A stretch of 7,465 bases of DNA from Desulfatitalea sp. (GTDB lineage Bacteria; Desulfobacterota; Desulfobacteria; Desulfobacterales; Desulfosarcinaceae): positions 1 to 7,465 of the forward strand of contig JABDRH010000242.1 of NCBI GenBank assembly GCA_013041835.1, in the 5' to 3' direction. The translations under genes were made by a program, and so were the position numbers. Below the pieces are notes generated by a model that was not told the DNA's origin, did no database searches, and saw only the letters and a list, made by a program, of their open reading frames with translations. Positions 5,491-7,465 of the stretch are shown piece after piece (the stretch's first letter is position 1; the number at the start of each line of letters is the position of its first letter).

Positions 5491-6146
5491 ATCAGAAAGC
5501 GGCTAAGACCGGCGCGCTTGCGCCGCTCCTGGAAAAAATCGAAGGATTCAGCAGAACTCAGCGCATCGCCATATACGTCGGCACTTTGATCTTTGTCGTC
5601 GCCTTTGCTTTCTATCTCCTATTCATGCCGAAATATAAAGAGCAAAAAGCATTGAACGGCCAGCTCGTCCGGGTTCAACAAGAGCTGGACAAGGCCAAGA
5701 AGAATGCTGCCGAACTCAACGATTGGCGTAACAAGATGAAGAAGAAGGAAGCCCAATACAAGACCGTCATGCGCGCCTTGCCTGAAAAGGAGGAGATCCC
5801 CTCTTTATTGGCCAGTATCTCGCAAGCCGGCCGGGACGCCGGGTTGGATTTCCTGCACTTTGAACCCAAAGGCGAAGTGTCCAAAGACTTTTACGCGGAG
5901 ATACCCGTGGATATCTCCGTGGCGGGGGCCTATCACCAGGTGGCGCTCTTTTTCGACAAAGTGGCGCATTTGCCGCGCATCGTCAATATTCGCAACATCA
6001 GCATTTCGCCCAACAAATCCTCCGGCGGGGGGGAGGCGGGTTTGACCACCAACTGTCAAGCGGTCACCTACAAGTTCATCGAGTCCACCGCCAAGGCCGC
6101 CACGACGAATCGGGCCAGAGGGAATCCCCGGTCCACAAGAAAATAG
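5487..6146 (+). CDS. pilO: Type IV pilus assembly protein PilO
   Basis: A 219-residue bitopic inner-membrane protein that heterodimerises with PilN and contacts PilP. The cytoplasmic N-terminus is about 26 residues, the transmembrane helix about 27-47 (IAIYVGTLIFVVAFAFYLLF), and a charged coiled coil spans about 50-92. The C-terminal ferredoxin-like domain (about 98-198) includes the family-typical string IPVDISVAGAYHQVALFFD and a final strand VTYKF. PilO usually ends near that strand; here about 20 more residues follow, polar and basic (ending RGNPRSTRK), with a Gly-rich loop SSGGGEAG before the last strand. The gene starts in the ATGA overlap with pilN and is 12 nt from pilP. Confidence 0.96.
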   Translation: MNQKAAKTGALAPLLEKIEGFSRTQRIAIYVGTLIFVVAFAFYLLFMPKYKEQKALNGQLVRVQQELDKAKKNAAELNDWRNKMKKKEAQYKTVMRALPEKEEIPSLLASISQAGRDAGLDFLHFEPKGEVSKDFYAEIPVDISVAGAYHQVALFFDKVAHLPRIVNIRNISISPNKSSGGGEAGLTTNCQAVTYKFIESTAKAATTNRARGNPRSTRK

Positions 6147-6158
6147 GTAAGGTCGAAA

Positions 6159-6842
6159 ATGAACAGGCAACTGATGGTATCGGCAACATGTTGTGTATTT
6201 CTGGTTCTGGCCGGCGTGGTCGGCTGCGGCAAGGAGCCCCCAGTGGCGCCACCCTCCAAAACGGTCAGCCAGAAGATTGCCAAGACACCGGCACAACAGC
6301 CGAAACAACAACTGGAACTTGAAAAGACGCCAGCGGTTCCGGCCGCGGACAGTACCGCCGCAAAGGGCGCCGCCACGGGAGCCGATACCGGATCTGCCGC
6401 ACCGGCCGCGCCGACTGAAGAGGCATCCGAAGAGGCATCCGATCTGGTCGCGGCGTCCATGGAAATCGCCGGCTCTTATGACCCCACGGGTCGATTCGAT
6501 CCGTTCCGGCCGCTGTTCCAGCAGGAAGAGGTGGAAGAGAACGAACCCGTTGCCAAGCGCAAAAAGCGCAAACCCCAGACCCCCCTGGAGCGCGTGGCGC
6601 TTGGCCAACTCAAGCTGACGGCCGTCATTCGGGCGCCCAGCGGTAATCGCGCGCTGGTGGAAGATGCCACGGGCAAGGGATATGTCGTTAAAAAAGGCAC
6701 CTACATAGGGCTCAATTCCGGCCAGGTGGTTGAAATCGAAGCCAATCGTGTCCTGGTGGAAGAAGAGATCGAAGACGTCATGGGACAGTTGAGAATCAAC
6801 AATGCCGAGTTAAAACTTCAGAAACCCGCTGGAGAGTTTTAA
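6159..6842 (+). CDS. pilP: Type IV pilus assembly lipoprotein PilP
   Basis: A 227-residue lipoprotein linking the PilN/PilO inner-membrane subcomplex to the PilQ secretin. The signal peptide (1-22) ends in lipobox VVGC, so C23 is the likely lipidated residue after cleavage by signal peptidase II. A long Ala/Pro/Lys/Glu-rich linker (about 25-105) should be flexible and span the periplasm. A conserved short segment YDPTGRFDPFRPLF (107-120) precedes a Lys-rich stretch (KRKKRK) and the C-terminal beta-sandwich domain (about 142-220: TPLERVALGQLKLTAVI, then GYVVKKGTYIGLNSGQVVEI), which is the HR-type domain that binds PilQ. TAAGGT lies 5 nt before the ATG. The linker contains a perfect 12-bp tandem repeat. 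Confidence 0.96.
   Translation: MNRQLMVSATCCVFLVLAGVVGCGKEPPVAPPSKTVSQKIAKTPAQQPKQQLELEKTPAVPAADSTAAKGAATGADTGSAAPAAPTEEASEEASDLVAASMEIAGSYDPTGRFDPFRPLFQQEEVEENEPVAKRKKRKPQTPLERVALGQLKLTAVIRAPSGNRALVEDATGKGYVVKKGTYIGLNSGQVVEIEANRVLVEEEIEDVMGQLRINNAELKLQKPAGEF
6417..6440 (+). repeat. Perfect 12-bp tandem duplication in the pilP linker
   Basis: GAAGAGGCATCC occurs twice without a gap (6417-6428 and 6429-6440), and the match continues two bases further. It encodes EEASEEAS in the disordered linker of PilP. Being a multiple of three, it keeps the frame and is a likely site of slippage that changes linker length. Confidence 0.8.
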
Positions 6843-6844
6843 AC

Positions 6845-7465
6845 ATGAAATTGACACGAACGAAAAACATCGTAGCCCCGCTGGCAGGATGCCTATCCGC
6901 AGGGCTCATCTTGATGCTGCTGCTTTCCGTCGGCGGTTGCGCCACCCAGAGCAGCACCCCTGCCGATGTGGCGGCCTCGGCCCCCCGGTTGACCACGATA
7001 ACTTCTGTGACGGCGGTTGAAAATAACGATGAGGTTCGCGTGACCATTACGGCGGACAATCCTTTAACCTTCTCTTCCCTGAAACAGCCGGATCCTTTGG
7101 CCGTGGTGTTGTATTTCCCTCAAACCCGTGTGGAACCGGAAAACGTACTGCCGCCCGACGACATCGCGATGATTCGCGGTATTGATGCCCGCACCGGCAA
7201 CGGTCAACAAACGGCGCGTGTCGAAATCCAGCTCGCGGCGGATACCGTGTATACCGCGGTTCGGGAAGGCAACGACGTGCTGGTGCGCTTTAATCGCGTG
7301 ACGCTTGCGGCACGGGAGGACACGCCTGAGGCCGTGACCGAGGCAACAGCGGAGCAATCCCTGCCCGGCGCTTCGCCGATGATCCAGGCCGTCCCTGCGT
7401 CGACTGGCGCGCCAGGCGTGGCCGAAGCCGCGGCCAGATCCAAAAGCCGGCCTGAGCCGGTACCC
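6845..7465 (+). CDS. pilQ: Type IV pilus secretin PilQ, N-terminal 207 residues (3' partial)
   Basis: An open frame from ATG 6845 to the window edge, with GGAGAG at 6831-6836 as ribosome site, 2 nt after the pilP stop. PilQ forms the outer-membrane channel through which the pilus passes. The visible part has a hydrophobic export signal (about 9-30) ending in VGGC, so C32 is a candidate lipidated cysteine. An AMIN domain follows (about 48-153: TTITSVTAVENNDEVRVTIT, then PDPLAVVLYFP, then DTVYTAVREGNDVLVRFNRV), which binds peptidoglycan in other PilQ proteins. After that comes an Ala/Pro/Glu/Ser-rich linker to the window end. The N-domains and secretin barrel that would confirm the call lie outside; position after pilP and the AMIN domain make it nearly certain. 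Confidence 0.9.
   Translation, partial: MKLTRTKNIVAPLAGCLSAGLILMLLLSVGGCATQSSTPADVAASAPRLTTITSVTAVENNDEVRVTITADNPLTFSSLKQPDPLAVVLYFPQTRVEPENVLPPDDIAMIRGIDARTGNGQQTARVEIQLAADTVYTAVREGNDVLVRFNRVTLAAREDTPEAVTEATAEQSLPGASPMIQAVPASTGAPGVAEAAARSKSRPEPVP

Noticed and set aside
5805..6608. A 267-codon minus-strand frame opposite pilO/pilP
   Set aside because: It is a shadow of two recognisable pil genes and crosses their boundary; no start signal or domain is visible.
1..7465. Mobile elements, CRISPR arrays, tRNA or rRNA genes
   Set aside because: No transposase or integrase, no regularly spaced repeats and no RNA gene signature was seen on either strand.

Overview
The window looks like a chromosomal segment of a delta-type proteobacterium (Desulfobacterota, perhaps Desulfosarcina or Desulfobacteraceae-like). 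This is inferred from the style of the proteins: an NtrC-family regulator paired with a two-transmembrane-segment kinase, next to a pilM-N-O-P-Q cluster whose PilP and PilQ both carry lipoboxes. The coding DNA is fairly GC-rich and the central intergenic region is distinctly AT-rich. The taxonomic call is an inference from memory of such operons, not from a search.

Layout. (1) Bases 2-292, plus strand: the C-terminal end of a tetratricopeptide-repeat protein that starts outside the window. (2) Bases 278-3128, minus strand: a two-gene two-component operon, kinase first, then a sigma-54-dependent NtrC-family response regulator. Its 3' end overlaps the end of the TPR gene tail to tail. (3) Bases 3129-3638: a long divergent intergenic region. 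It holds a good sigma-54 (-24/-12) promoter match, a near-ideal Shine-Dalgarno sequence followed by a 50-codon small ORF, and several inverted or direct repeats. (4) Bases 3639-7465, plus strand: a tightly packed operon of a 65-residue XRE-type helix-turn-helix protein, then pilM, pilN, pilO, pilP and the 5' part of pilQ, which runs off the window.

How the parts fit. PilM (cytoplasmic, actin-like), PilN and PilO (inner-membrane, coiled-coil, periplasmic), PilP (lipoprotein) and PilQ (outer-membrane secretin) form the alignment complex that links the type IV pilus motor to the secretin. The gene order, the ATGA start/stop overlaps at pilM/pilN and pilN/pilO, and the short gaps elsewhere indicate one transcription unit. 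The divergently encoded kinase and sigma-54 activator, and the sigma-54-like promoter pointing toward the pil genes, suggest (as inference) that the two-component system controls the small ORF and possibly the whole pil operon through a leader of about 310 nt. The XRE protein, as first gene, is a second candidate regulator.

The pil cluster and the two-component genes are ordinary members of known families. The part least explained by known families is the intergenic region with its sigma-54 promoter, strong ribosome binding site, small ORF and repeats.
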